Shown: one piece after another, positions 38,885-50,339 of the stretch
Position numbering within the stretch: position 1 is the first letter of the stretch
How the letters are laid out: every line of letters starts with the position of its first letter
NCBI RefSeq assembly: GCF_030463535.1
Contig: NC_132879.1
Span: 46,628,094 to 46,692,093 of the forward strand
Length of the DNA stretch: 64,000 nt
Source: Salminus brasiliensis
Lineage: Eukaryota > Chordata > Actinopteri > Characiformes > Bryconidae
Direction of reading: 5' to 3'
The notes under the pieces: model-generated
Databases searched by the model: none
Seen by the model: the letters and a program-made list of their open reading frames with translations, nothing else
Told to the model about the DNA's origin: nothing
Made by a program: the position numbers and the translations under genes

Positions 38885-39310
38885 GACCATCTGAGCAGAT
38901 ATTACTTTATTATTTGGGTGGTGCACCATTCTCAACCCAGCAGTGATACCAAAATGGTCATGGCATGATAGTGCATGTTGTGCTGAGACACAACATTTTT
39001 GCTGGGGATCGTAAACACTGTGTTTGCCAATTTAATAGACACACCTACTATGTCGGTACAACTTTGAGCCCTTCTTTAGTGGTCAGTCTCTGATCAGAGG
39101 ACCACTGATGGCTGGATATCTTTGGATAGTAGACTTTTCTCATGCAAGCTGTACATGCTACTGTCAGTGTCAATGCTGTGCTAAGACTATGTCTACGTCG
39201 CAAACGATATCTGGTCAGTGGAGGTCTTATAGTAATCCTTTTCCACTGATAGGTAGAGCAGAAGGTGGCTGATAAATTGAGCAGCAAAAGATGGGCAACA
39301 GTCCATTACT
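38885..39310. repeat. Dispersed repeat with foldback character
   Basis: Phrases such as tattatttgggtggtgcacc, ttaatagacacacctactat and tctggtcagtggaggtctta recall a repeat common in characiform/siluriform genomes that contains long inverted segments. The copy is strongly degraded and no ends were defined. Confidence 0.45.
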
Positions 39311-39314
39311 CTGT

Positions 39315-39740
39315 CAATAAATCTGCAAAGTGCACCTTCTGTCTAATATTATGTAGGTCCCTCTCATGCCACCCAAAACAGCACTGACCTGTAAAGGCAT
39401 GTACTCCATGAGACCAACCAGCATTACCTTTTTCAGCAGTTTGTGCTACGAGAGCTCTTCTGTGGGATTGGCTGCCTAGGCTCATTAAGGCTGTATTAAG
39501 GTGTAGAAGCCTTGGGCACACATGACATCTGTTGCTGGTTCCCCGGTTGTCTTTCCATGGGCCACGTTTGGTAGATACGAAATATAGCATTCTGGGAACA
39601 CCCACAAGACCTGCCCTGTTGGGGATGCTCTGATCTAGTCATCTAGCCATCGCAATTTGCCGCTTGTCAACAAACCAATCAACATTATTCACTTCACTTT
39701 GCTTCACGTCAATGGCTGATCTGTGTTTTTGGTGGGTGTA
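39315..39740 (-). mobile_element. Tc1/mariner relic, same lineage as 23430 and 27766
   Basis: Reading the minus strand, the transposase is recalled by the reverse of ctaatattatgtaggtccct (3' end), of the segment tacctttttcagcagtttgt, and of ggaacacccacaagacctgc. Several internal blocks are lost, so no open frame survives. Confidence 0.6.
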
Positions 39741-40507
39741 TCTGAAAAAGCTACATTGTTTAGTAGCGTGAGCAAACAAGACTGAACAGCAACAACTCTG
39801 GTTGAATTTACACAATGTCTTTATTTAAATCACCTTTATTTACAGCAGATATGATCAATGTACCAGGAGGCTCCAGCTTGCTGAGTATATCAGTCAGCAC
39901 AGCTTAGCCAAATGTTTGGAACATTCAGTCAACACGGGCCAGATTTAGGCTTTAGGCAGACAAAGCATTCTCGTTCTGCGGAGTGGTAAACAAACCATGA
40001 GCTTAGTGATCACACACGCACGCATACGTTCTCGCTCTCTCACACATAAACACGTACTCATGTACTTACATGTATTAAAAACACGCTCTTGCTCCCAAAC
40101 ACAATGAAAGAGCTTCCTGTCATGGTTGTAAACAACTAAGACTAATGTTGGCCTGAGAAAAAAAAAGCTTAATTACACACTAGAGGATACGAGATGCATG
40201 TCCAGCCATGAAACGTGAGAACTAGCACAGGAGTCACGGACATGCAGCTATGAAGAAAGTGCAACGTCAATATTGATCTGCTAACACACCGAGAAAATTT
40301 AAGGCAAGTCCCTTTTAGCAGATGGGAGCACAGTAGCAATGGGTCACTCATGATGAATGACTTTGTCGTTTTAGCCATGCTGTTGACTAACGACTATAAC
40401 AACTATTGAATTTTGAGAGGTTCTGAGGCTGTCGTTCTACCTTGACTTCAATGGCAATGTTTTTGTGGAAAGTTACTTATTGAGTGCATCTGAAGTACTT
40501 CTCGACA
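39741..40507. other. Intergenic, no gene seen
   Basis: No recognised feature other than short cac-rich simple sequence near 40012-40055. Confidence 0.45.
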
Positions 40508-40853
40508 GTCTTAAAAATAAAGATGCTACAAAGGGAGTGATGCCACAGATCAATCACTTTGGGTTCCATAAAGAGCCATGTTTGTAATAGACAAGTGTGT
40601 GTGTGCAAGGGTGCTGCCAGGGATTTTGGGCCCTGCCAAAATACTCAATTAATCTGTTTTCAGGGCCCCTGTCAGTCACAGGCCCTGAAAATGTAACAAT
40701 GTAAAACCTTTAAATTGGTAACCATGTTTACAGCAATTTTAAAAGGTTCTTCACATCTCTATTACAAGTAAGTTTCTTCATGAAACCAAAAGTGGTTCTT
40801 CTACAGCATCACTCAACGAACCTTGTGAAGCATCTTTATTTAAAGTGTAAGTG
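40508..40853. mobile_element. MITE-like element with a second repeat nested inside
   Basis: The ends cttaaaaataaagatgct (about 40510) and agcatctttatttaaagtg (about 40831) are inverted. Internal segments ggttccataaagagccatg and accaaaagtggttcttctac also mirror each other. A fragment of the tgccag...gggcc family (about 40605-40700) sits between them, suggesting a nested insertion. Confidence 0.65.
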
Positions 40854-43010
40854 TGTAAACTGAAAATTACTATTCTAAAAATACACTGTTATACAGAAGT
40901 AACCTACAGAGAATCAAGATCAATGAAACCCTTAAGCATTCGGATGCATCTCATCACTATAATCAATATACTCTTTTTTTGCCCTAGTAGGGTAATGCTT
41001 GCTTAGCAGCAGTGTATTTATCCACAGATGCTTACAGCATGTAAACTCATTGAAACTGGAGAAGAAAAGCATATACTTTAGGTCTCTGATCCACCTGTGC
41101 CAACAAGCCAAGCCAAGCTGGCTTCTGAGAAAGGATGCCCATCTTGGGTACTGGCCATGCTGGAAATTTATGGTATTCTCTTTGCTTTCTCCATCATTCA
41201 TATTACTCACAAAAAATATCCTTTACATTCATTAAACTTCTTTTATCTGTTTTCTTTTTTTCTATTGACCTGTCTCTTTTTAGATGAGAAGCACCTCATG
41301 AACTTTGCTTGTAACTTAAATATTCCAAAGGCAACCTAATGTAGCTTTCAAATTTACTCAAATGGCCAGTGGATAAAAAATCTGGGGCTGAAATCACAAA
41401 AGCTTTCCTAAAAAAAAAAGAAAAAAAAAGAACACACACACACAAAATAATCTTAAAGGCAGTTCTTCCAAAAATCTTAAAAAGTTCTTAAATATTCTTT
41501 TAAGTCTTAACTATTTGCTTAAGATCTTCTTAAGACACTCTTCGTTGTTTTCTTATTTAGGTCAACTGTAACAGTTTTTATGCTGTATTTCACTGTTTAT
41601 CATAAATCATGCGTTTCTATCTATATATTCGGTTAAACCCATGCAGTGGATAGAGAGCAAAATGTAGGAACAACAGAATCAAACTAAGTGGACACTAGCT
41701 CCACTTTTAATCCTGTTATATTAGACTATTCATTTCAACTATTAAAACTGATAATTTTAGAGGCTTATTTTCCAAACTTTTTCTGAACACTACTAGTATG
41801 AGGCTGTCCCAAGGTTAAGAAAATATTTAAGAATAAATGTATTGAGAATACCAATTAATCTTAGAATCTTTTTTAGGTGAAAAGTTAAGAAAAAAATCTG
41901 AAAATTCTTAAGAAGATTTTTGAATAATATCAGTTGATCTTAACTTTTTTAAGCCCATCTAATTTCTTTCTTAGGACACTTCTGTGAATCCGGCCCTGAA
42001 TGGAGCACAGTCTGAACTCTTTTATGTAGTTACTCTTTCTTAAAACCAACTGTAGGCAAGTTTATTTAGTTTACTAGACCAATGCACAGGCATACCAGAC
42101 TGCAACAATATTTAGGCCTATGCCATTGTTTAGGCTGTTACACACTGATCCTGACACGAAAAAAGCTTACAAAAATGCAAATTATTTGCATGTGATTTTT
42201 CACCTCAAACTATTCACCCCGGACGTGGCGCAATTTTTGTGGGATTTTCTGCAAGCTGTCAGGAAGTGTTCAGGAGAACTGAATCAACTGTGAAACAAGC
42301 TTTTAATTCACATTACTGTGGAGCAGCATCTCTAAAAACAGCTACGAATTTCACCTTCACAATGAAATAGTCTCAGACTATTGGCACCATCTCAAATCAC
42401 TGTACTCTGTGCACAATGCACTACTTTAAAAAAAACAACAACATAAAAACAGTGACGGCATGTTGAATGGAGAGTTGTGTAACTGATTGCTATTTAAATG
42501 ACTTTAGATTAGACAGATCATGTAGTGTTTGGGTGGAGCTTCTGCTGTTCCACAACCTACAGAGTGCAATACATAGGGGACAAGGAGTGCTTTGAGAAGC
42601 GCCCTCACAGAGTAAACTCTGCGTGTTGCTTTTTGGAAGAGTTCTTTCGTAGATTATCTCTGGTTAAATTTCACGCAGCTCGGATGCACGTTAACTAAGT
42701 TTGAACAGATGTTGGAGACGCGGCTCCATAAGTGAGGTGGATACACAGGGAGTTCAATAGAGTTCTAGTTGTCAGTAAAAGTCACGAAAAAGAGCTGTGA
42801 TTGGTGAAGAGAGCTTATGTTGCCATGAAAATTCGCAAAATTGGAGCAGAGGGGGAATAATATTAATAATAATGTTGTATTTCCATCTTCTGACGAACCG
42901 TGTTTGGTATGGAAAGCTTCATAAATTTACATGTGATTTAAATACCTTTCCTACAGGCTGAAAATGTGCATGAAGAAACTGCGTTCAGTGTGTAAGGGCC
43001 TTTACTTTGG
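40854..43010. other. Intergenic, no gene seen
   Basis: No coding exon recognised. Low-complexity A-rich tracts occur near 41409-41447. The ORFs at 40932-41339 show no family features. Confidence 0.45.
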
Positions 43011-44330
43011 CTGTGGGCAATGACAGTCAATACTGCTGTGGCCCAAAATGGCCATTACACTGTTGCACAGTAACATTGTTAGCAAGGCAACCACTAACAC
43101 TGTTGTGGCTTAAAAGTGGCCTGAAATGTTGTTGTGACCTACCCAGCAAACTTACGACGTTGCTACAACATGCCTCAAAAAGGTTGTTAAAACATGAAGT
43201 TATAATATAACTAGCTAAATTTTGGGAAATGGGCCATGCCCTGAAACTCCTCCTCCTCTTCCTTAGCCCTAAATATACCCACTCCCACTTCACCTTCATG
43301 AGCTGCGAACAGCTTCGCACCTACCTTCCTGTATTCTATACCCTTTTTCTCCAATGCTGACCTCGGCTACGGTGGGGACTTCCGCTTCACACAGCTACCT
43401 CGAAGCCACCCTGAACTCCAGCACAAATATCCTCTGAGTTTGCCTCTCTGTTCCAGCCTCCCTGGGCATGGTCCATACTAGCAAACTCATTATTAAGTAA
43501 CATTCACATCTGGTTTTATGACTGACCACCTATTGGCAACTTGACAAAATTCCATGGAAAGTTTCCTGGAATGTTTTGAGATGACGTCACGACTTTCATA
43601 GGAATTCGGTTTGGGTGTTGTGACAGTGTAGAAAGCACCTAGCAGAGAACGTTGTGGGCACCAAAACAACAGTTTGTCACAACTGTGTCACAACGTAACT
43701 GTGTTTGCTGGGCAGGAAACCACTTTCAACACTGTTGTTGTGGTCCAGAAGTGTTTCTGTTGCCATGACAACTGCAGCTAACGTGATCACAGCCCAACAT
43801 TGGTCCAAAAAGGTTGTTGTTGCCTAGACAACAAATGTTAACACTGATATTTGCCCAAAAGTGTTGCTGTAGCCTAGGCAACCACAGTCAACACAATCAT
43901 GGGCCAATAGTATTCCTAGGCAATCACAATCAACAGTGTTACTGTTACCATGACGCCTACAGTCAGCATGCCGATTGCCCCAAAATTGGTCCCAAAGCTT
44001 TGTTTTTGCAGATACAACCATAGTTGGGAGCAGTCAGCATGATCATGGCCCAAACTTGGTTGAAAAGGGTTGTTGTTGCCTTGAAAATCATAGTTGACCC
44101 TGTCGTTGACCCAAAAGTCTTACTGTTACCTAGGCAACCACAGTCCACATGATTATGGCCCACAATCAACACTGCCGTGGCCCGAAAGTATTACCAGGCA
44201 ATTACAAACAGTACCATCAAGGCCCAAAAGTGACCTTACCTAGGCCAGTGACCCTACTCTATTGACCTTAAAGTGTTGCTGTCACCTAGACAACCACAAC
44301 GAACAATGTCCTTGCTCAAAAGTAAGTTGG
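43011..44330. repeat. Degenerate tandem array with X-box-like palindromes
   Basis: Units of roughly 50-60 bp (with larger gaps where decayed) repeat the pattern ggcccaaaagtgttgctgtt, then gcctaggcaaccacagtcaa, then a variable caatcatgg part. Most units contain a 14-bp imperfect palindrome: 43759-43772 GTTGCCATGACAAC, 43819-43832 GTTGCCTAGACAAC, 43869-43882 GTAGCCTAGGCAAC, 44125-44138 GTTACCTAGGCAAC, 44281-44294 GTCACCTAGACAAC. Weaker ones lie at 43078-43091, 43912-43925, 43944-43957 and 44075. The form fits the RFX X-box consensus. A MITE splits the array. It sits immediately downstream of the avpr1a stop (44348), so part may be transcribed as 3' UTR. ORFs across it are chance. Confidence 0.8.
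43142..43712. mobile_element. MITE-like insertion within the array
   Basis: CCCAGCAAAC at 43142-43151 is exactly inverted as GTTTGCTGGG at 43703-43712, with subterminal similarity (ttacgacgttg versus caacgtaac). The 571-bp interior is unlike the flanking array. Such ends are typical, from memory, of a common fish non-autonomous element. Flanks are gttgtgaccta on the left and caggaaacc on the right. Confidence 0.65.
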
Positions 44331-44347
44331 CGTAAACATGGCTGCGT

Positions 44348-47300
44348 CTAGGACTCAAGTGGGATGATGTGGCTGGCTCTGCGAGGGTAGTCCAGCACTA
44401 CTGACTGGCTGGACTTGCGAGAGTTGCATGGCTCTCTCCATGAGTCAGAGGCGCTGGTGGTGGTCCGGGCAGCAGGGAGTTTGCCCACTACGGTGGTTCT
44501 CCGCACACTGCCATCTGAGCCAGAGCGGTCGGCTCGCCAGCACGGGAGGCAGCGCAGGAAGTCGTGCAGGAGGTGTCCACTGAACAGCATGTAGATCCAG
44601 GGGTTGCAGCAGCTGTTGAGACTGGCCAGCAGAGCTGAAAGGGTCACTGCTGTGTTCTCCGAGTCTGGAGGAAGGAAATGTGGGGGGTTAGAGATGTGAG
44701 GAGAGTGAGTGGAGAGGGTGAACACAAACGGAAGATGAACAATAAACCCACCCTGTTGATTTGCCATTAAAGGGGGGGGGGGTTATATTAATATGGCTAC
44801 AATTATGAATGTCCTGACATTAAGCAACTCCATCTGGGGTACAGCACTGCCAAGATGGATTTCTCTACAAGAGGATGACTCAATCCTAATTTAATTTAGC
44901 AAATTGATTGAATAAATGAACTTTTTAGATACGCTTGATGTAAGATTTCCTAAAGGAATTGCACAGCATGTACACACAGTACCAAGTTCACATTACTAGT
45001 GTGGACAGAACATGCCTTTGAGCACTTAATGCACCAGATTTACAGATCTCATGCGCAAATATTCTTCGTATGACATACACATGTACAGCACAGTCCCCAG
45101 TAATTAACACTGACAGTGTGTCTAGTTTAGTTACATTTAGCTTTACAGAAATGACCATTACATTCATATAAAATATAACCTGAAATATTTTCCATGTGAT
45201 GTGAACACTTGCTAAAAGATTTTGTTTAAATAATAAAATAAAATAAAAAAATCTAAATGTTGATACTACATTACAAAGCTCTTATCAAGTTAAATAATAA
45301 AAAACTGACATAAAAGTGACATAATTATTTATTTATTTAAAGTTACGTTGTTTACATTTTTAGGAAAACAAGTTACCTACTTTCAAAGCATTTTTGTAAT
45401 TTTAAACTTTTTACGTTTATACACTGTAAATCAGGTTAACCCTTAAACAAAACTTTACTTCAATTTGATATTATTCAACTCAAATAAATACTTTAAATGA
45501 ACTGGAAAAATCAACAAGGAAAAACTCCCTCAGAGATGAAAGAAGAAACCTTAAAAGTGGGCCTCAACATTTATGTCTGAAGAAAAAGCAAGGCACCTAA
45601 CCCACATTTGAAATCTGGGCGCTGAAGTGGAGGTCCACCACTCCAGGTGTGTTTGTGCTGCAATTGCTCACTAGTGTGTGTTCAGTGCCACAGATGGGTT
45701 GAATGTGGAGGCTGAATTTCATTGTACTGCTGTGCAATATAAATCTACCTAACTGCTTAGGAACGTAATTAAACACTCCATACAGGAAGAAATGACTTAC
45801 GCTAATCTTATCTTAACATAATAAACCTAAGATAATAATAATGAAGATTTATCACTGAGAAATTAATGAAATCTTAATACAGCTAAATCACCCAATAATT
45901 AACCCAATGACAAGTCAGTTAAACCAATGAAAAGGCATATAAATGACTTACATCACAATAATTAATACAACAAAACTAAATGAAACCAATGACGGTGACT
46001 CCCTGCTGAAGGCTTTTGACTAAATGTGTTGAAGTGCTTTCTTAACCTTGTGTCCCTTTCACTTCTTCATCTCTAAAAAAAATCTTTTTGGGGGCTTTTT
46101 TAAACCTCCATTCAAAAAGCACCCTCTCTATGCTGATTATAATTTTACTCAGTTAATTCAACACAAATGAAGTAAGCACTCTGCATGCCACATTAAAAAC
46201 AACCCATAACCCATAATTACCAGAACCCATTGCTGGGTTACTATAACAAAACACACAGACCCTGCATCACTGCATTATGTTAATAAGACAACAGGCTGTG
46301 TTTTAATGGTTCAACCATGGACTGTTTTTACCTTTCTGTTCTTACCAACCCTTTTTGGGGTTGTTGTCTTACAGTTTAGTTTGTTTTTAACAAAGTAGTT
46401 TTCTCAAATATGCTTTAACTACAAAACTACAGAAATATGATTAAACTACAAAAACTACAGAAATATGATCAACAACAAAACTACATAAATATGTTTTAAT
46501 TACAAAACTACAGAAATATGTTTTAATTACAAAACTACAGAAATATGGTTAACTACAAAACTACAGAAATATGTTTTAATTACAAAACTACAGAAATATG
46601 CTTTAACTACAAAACTACAGATTAATGATAAGAGTCTTCTAACATATTTTATTTAATTAATAATATAACTAATGCATAAACAAAAATGACTGTGAACGTC
46701 ATCACTGAGGCCAGGTAACCCCTTGGACGAGGCTATACATTATTCAGCTATTAAAATCATAAAGCAGAAACTAATCTGAATGATTTGTTGACCGTTTGGT
46801 TTAGCATATGTCGTGGAGTACCACAGGGCTCTATTTTGGGGACTATGAGACTTATGTTGATCATGAAAGCAGTGTAGTTATGAGAGTGAGTAAGTGTGGG
46901 CTTCTACACAGGGTCTAAGAGATTGAACCAGTGATAAGACAGGTAGTCGGTTTCGGTGATCTGTTGCGCGCGTGGCGCTTACCGTGCCAGGAGAACTCCT
47001 CGTCCCACACGGACCACATCTGCACGACGAAGAAGGGCGCCCAGCACACGACGTAGGCGAGCACTATCACGAAGGTCATCTTGACTGTCCTGAGCTTGGC
47101 GCGCGAGATGGTGGACACGCCACTGACCCGCGCCCTCCCCGCCAGAGCCCCCGCCTCCGCCGCCGCCCCTCCCCCCTCTCCCCGCCGCATCTTGCCCCTC
47201 ACGTTCCTCCAGATGGTGCGGCAGATAAGGCCATAGCAGAGCGCGAGCGCTAGCACGGGCACGAGGAAGATGCCCGCTGCGATCCAAGTCACGTAGGCGC

Positions 47301-47889
47301 GCACTCCCCACGGCTCGATGAAGTGGCCCCAGCAGTCATAGACCCCCGATCCGGGGCGCACTTCGCTCAACGAGAAGATGAAGTACTGCGGCGCGCTCAG
47401 CACCACGCTGCACAGCCACGTAGCCGCGATGGTGGCGCGCGCGCGCCGCGCCGGCCGCCGCCGCAGCGTCTCGAGCGGGTGGCACACGGCCAGGTAGCGG
47501 TCCACGGTCATCATCACGAGCATATAGGCGGACGCGAACATGCCCAGCACCTGCGCGTGCTTCACCACGCGGCACAAGAAGTCCGGCCCGTGGAAGCGGA
47601 AGGTCACCTCCCAGCACAGCTGCGGTAGCACCTGGAAGAAGGCCACCACCAGATCAGCCAGGCTCAGGTGCTTGATGAAGAGGTGCACGCGCGAGCCCTT
47701 CTTGTTGGCGCGCCGCACGGCCAGCAGCACGCACGCGTTGCCTGCCACCGCCACCAGGAACGTCGCGCTAAGCACACCGATCTCCAGTTTGGCCACCTCC
47801 TCGTTGCGCCCGAACGGGTCACCGCTGCCGTTGGTCGCGCTCGCAGCCTCGAGCTCCGCCACGCTGCCGTTGCTGCCCGCCGAACGCAT
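44348..47889 (-). CDS. avpr1a: Arginine vasotocin/vasopressin V1a-type receptor
   Basis: Two coding exons, 47889-46983 and 44664-44348, join in phase 1 across a 2.3-kb intron placed after TM6, giving 407 aa. V1a receptors are Gq-coupled plasma-membrane GPCRs for vasotocin/vasopressin. Seen here: N-glycosylation sequons at N7 and N20, [16 protein letters not shown] opening TM1, [17 protein letters not shown] (TM2), C106 and C186 for the disulfide, DRY at 130-132, VCWAPFF (TM6), NPWIY at 323-327, and tail cysteines (RCLPCW) that may be palmitoylated. [17 protein letters not shown] and NEEVAKLEI favour V1a over oxytocin, V1b or V2 types. Loop 3 carries an unusual Gly/Ala-rich insert (about 237-254). 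The frame is open 73 codons upstream; M47889 is chosen because the next residues look like a receptor N-terminus. Which teleost V1a paralogue it is was not decided. Confidence 0.93.
46411..46620. repeat. 26-28-bp minisatellite in avpr1a intron
   Basis: Eight units of the form tttaactacaaaactacaga + aatatg run head to tail, with small variants (ttttaattac, gatcaacaac). The array is entirely intronic and about 360 bp from the exon 1 donor. Confidence 0.9.
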
Positions 47890-48300
47890 CGCTCTGTCCT
47901 TGCAAATCAAGACGCACGCGCCAGTCCAGGTCGGGAGAGCCTCCCGTGGGGCCGCGCGCGCTTCCGCTCCTCGATCATGCGTAAAGACCCCGGAGATTCC
48001 CTCCTTGGATACCTCGAGGGGGGTTCCCAACCTGGAGCGCGCGCGACAATCTGAGGTCTGGCACCCTGGCGCTCGAGAAAGTGCGGATTGGACACCGATA
48101 GCGCGCAATATTGCAGTTTGGTAACTAGGAGCGCGCAGATTGCCGCCTGTTGATTTAACGCGCGCACTTTCCGACCAGTCTCGAGCTGTACTGTGTATAC
48201 ATGCGCTAGTAAACCCAGCCCAGCAGCTCGTGCTTAAAAAGGAAGCCTCAAAGTGCCGCCCTCGTCCTTCCTCCTCCCTCTCCTAACTGCCATGACAAAC
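47890..48300 (-). promoter_or_regulatory. avpr1a: CpG-rich 5' flank of avpr1a
   Basis: Exon 1 and the 300-400 bp upstream are strikingly GC- and CpG-rich (repeated gcgcgc) against AT-rich surroundings, as in a CpG-island promoter. A TATA-like element (minus-strand gtatacacagtac region near 48190-48200) is weak. The transcription start is unknown. Confidence 0.45.
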
Positions 48301-48917
48301 AGTCGTCAGCCGTGCGTGCTGGAATCCCCAAACACCACATGTCATTCTTCTTCGCTAAGATCACTACCAAAAGACCCCCCAACTCTTAAGTTTTGACGCC
48401 CCCCAAAACGTCTCCAAATCCTCGTGATTGCGCAAATACGCAGAGTCGAGCCATGGAAACAACAATCAGCACATGCATCAGTACTTTCAGCACCACGGTA
48501 CATGCAGTCCTCCATGCTGGTACCTTGGCTTTCACCAGCTTTATAGCTGGACTGCTCCTCAAGTCAAATCAAGTGGTCATCCATGTCACGTGTTGGTGAT
48601 TCGGTGATAGTGGTGCCTGTTGTGTCTCACTAATATTGCATTTACAAACGTGTGAAAACTAAAGGTAAACATAGATCATTGTAAAAAAATGGTAAAAGCT
48701 GCTTATATAAAAGCTCGTTATATTTTCTATTAGTGTGTAAGACATGTATCATCAAAGCTATACAAGTACAATTTAACATCATGCCTGAAAAAAACCTTAA
48801 GCAAATGACCATACATAAAACACATAAAGTTAAACAAGTCTGGGCAAAAATTGTAAAGAAGGGGTTGAGGCAAGCCTAATGGACAGAGTGGCTTTTATTA
48901 GGGTTCCAAAACTCCCA
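48301..48917. other. Intergenic, no gene seen
   Basis: Upstream flank of avpr1a; no recognised exon. The ORF at 48393-48599 shows no family features. Confidence 0.45.
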
Positions 48918-49172
48918 AGCTGTGTCCAAAAGTACTTTGGGGTTGTGCCATTTTGTAGTAGTGTCCAAATACATAGTGCAGAATTTTCAGTGCACTATAA
49001 CATTCCCACAAAGCAGCGCAATAAGTAGTGTACGAACATCATATACCACAGTCGATCTGGAACACCCATAATTCATTGTGTTGTTTGGTTTGAAGGTTCA
49101 CGCGCAGCTTCTCTGAAGACTGACAGTGAGATTTATACACAGTCTGAATAGGGCACAGTTTCGGACACAGCT
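48918..49172. mobile_element. MITE-like element with 14-bp inverted ends
   Basis: AGCTGTGTCCAAAA at the left matches the reverse complement of TTTCGGACACAGCT at the right in 13 of 14 positions, 255 bp end to end. The interior holds tagtgcagaattttcagtgc and cataattcattgtgttg. Similar phrases near 11341-11420 and 42370-42430 suggest further decayed copies. Confidence 0.65.
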
Positions 49173-50122
49173 CCTGTTCTAAAGGCAGGCAGGGGCCAGA
49201 ACACAGGCAGGAAGGAGCAGAGAGGGCACGTCAACAAAACAGAAAGCAAGAGCACAGGGTCGAAACCCAGGGGCACCGATAATACAGAGAAGTCTCAGGA
49301 CTCCATGTGGACAGAACTCCACGTCCACTTGTATTGCAGATATTTTTAAAAAACATTGTGTTTTGGCCTCCCGTCCACACAACGGTCCAAACTATTGATC
49401 ACTGACAATTGAGCTTTTCAAAAGATGGAGAGTTTTTTAAAAAGGGAGCTTTATAAAACTGAAAAAACGTCACAACTGATGGATGTTTCTGTCTGAATCT
49501 CAAATACCTCCTCACTCCCAATATAGCGAACTACAGAAGTCATAAAACTACAAGGTCTACACACTAATTTCAGATTTCCACATATAAATATATGTAAAAA
49601 AACATTTTATCACAAATATTTCGAATAAATTTTTATTAGAATCCATAATTTCATGCTTTGCTTAGTACACTACATAGAGAGTGGTGTGCAATTTGGGATT
49701 AAACCTTCTTTGTGTTGTTATGTCTCATTATAAAAGCTAGCATGCTCGTGCAAGTGGTTTCATCTCTGTGATTTTATTCATTCTATTTATTTATTTATTC
49801 ACATTTTATTCATTTATTCATTTGCTTGTTTTTTTTTTTCATTAACTCTACAGTTTGTTTTGTGGACGGGGCCTAAGAGTAGCAATCACAGAGACTTTGC
49901 AAAGAGCAATAGAGTCACAGATACAAAATTCCAGTTCATCCAGGCATGAGTCTCATCTGAGGCTAGTAAATGCATTCAGGGGTGGGAGGAACCTTGAGCA
50001 TGCACACTGGAGCACTGCAGTTCTTTCTGAAGGCAGGAGGAGGAGACATTACATGAACCAATTTTAGGAAACATCCCAATACAGTACTAATTACTAATAC
50101 TAACTCGTGTTTGAGTGTATAG
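49173..50122. other. Intergenic, no gene seen
   Basis: No recognised exon; a tatttattcatttattca-type AT tract lies at about 49775-49825. Confidence 0.45.
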
Positions 50123-50124
50123 TA

Positions 50125-50322
50125 CAGTGGGGAGAACAAGTATTTGATACACTGCTGATTTTTCAGGTTTTCCCACTTGCAAAGCATGTAGAAGACTGTA
50201 ATTTTTATCATAGGTACTCTTCAACTGTGAGTGATGGAATCTAAAACAAAAATCCAGAAAAATACATTGTATGATTTTTAAATAATTAATTTCCATTTTA
50301 TTGTGGGAAATAAGTATTTGAT
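50125..50322 (+). repeat. Left 198-bp terminal inverted repeat of the Tc1 element
   Basis: It pairs with 51533-51730; I found no mismatch by eye over the 198 bp. Direct-repeat motifs lie at the outer end (about 50125-50152) and inner end (about 50302-50322). Confidence 0.9.
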
Positions 50323-50339
50323 ACACCAGAAAAAGAAAC

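Noticed and set aside
43007-44172. Several ORFs across the X-box-like array with repeated residues
   Set aside because: Both strands give repetitive, low-quality peptides because the DNA is a degenerate tandem repeat.
47323-48124. Long plus-strand ORFs opposite avpr1a exon 1 (up to 194 codons)
   Set aside because: GC-rich DNA is poor in stops on both strands; the minus-strand frame encodes a clear seven-helix receptor, so these are shadows.
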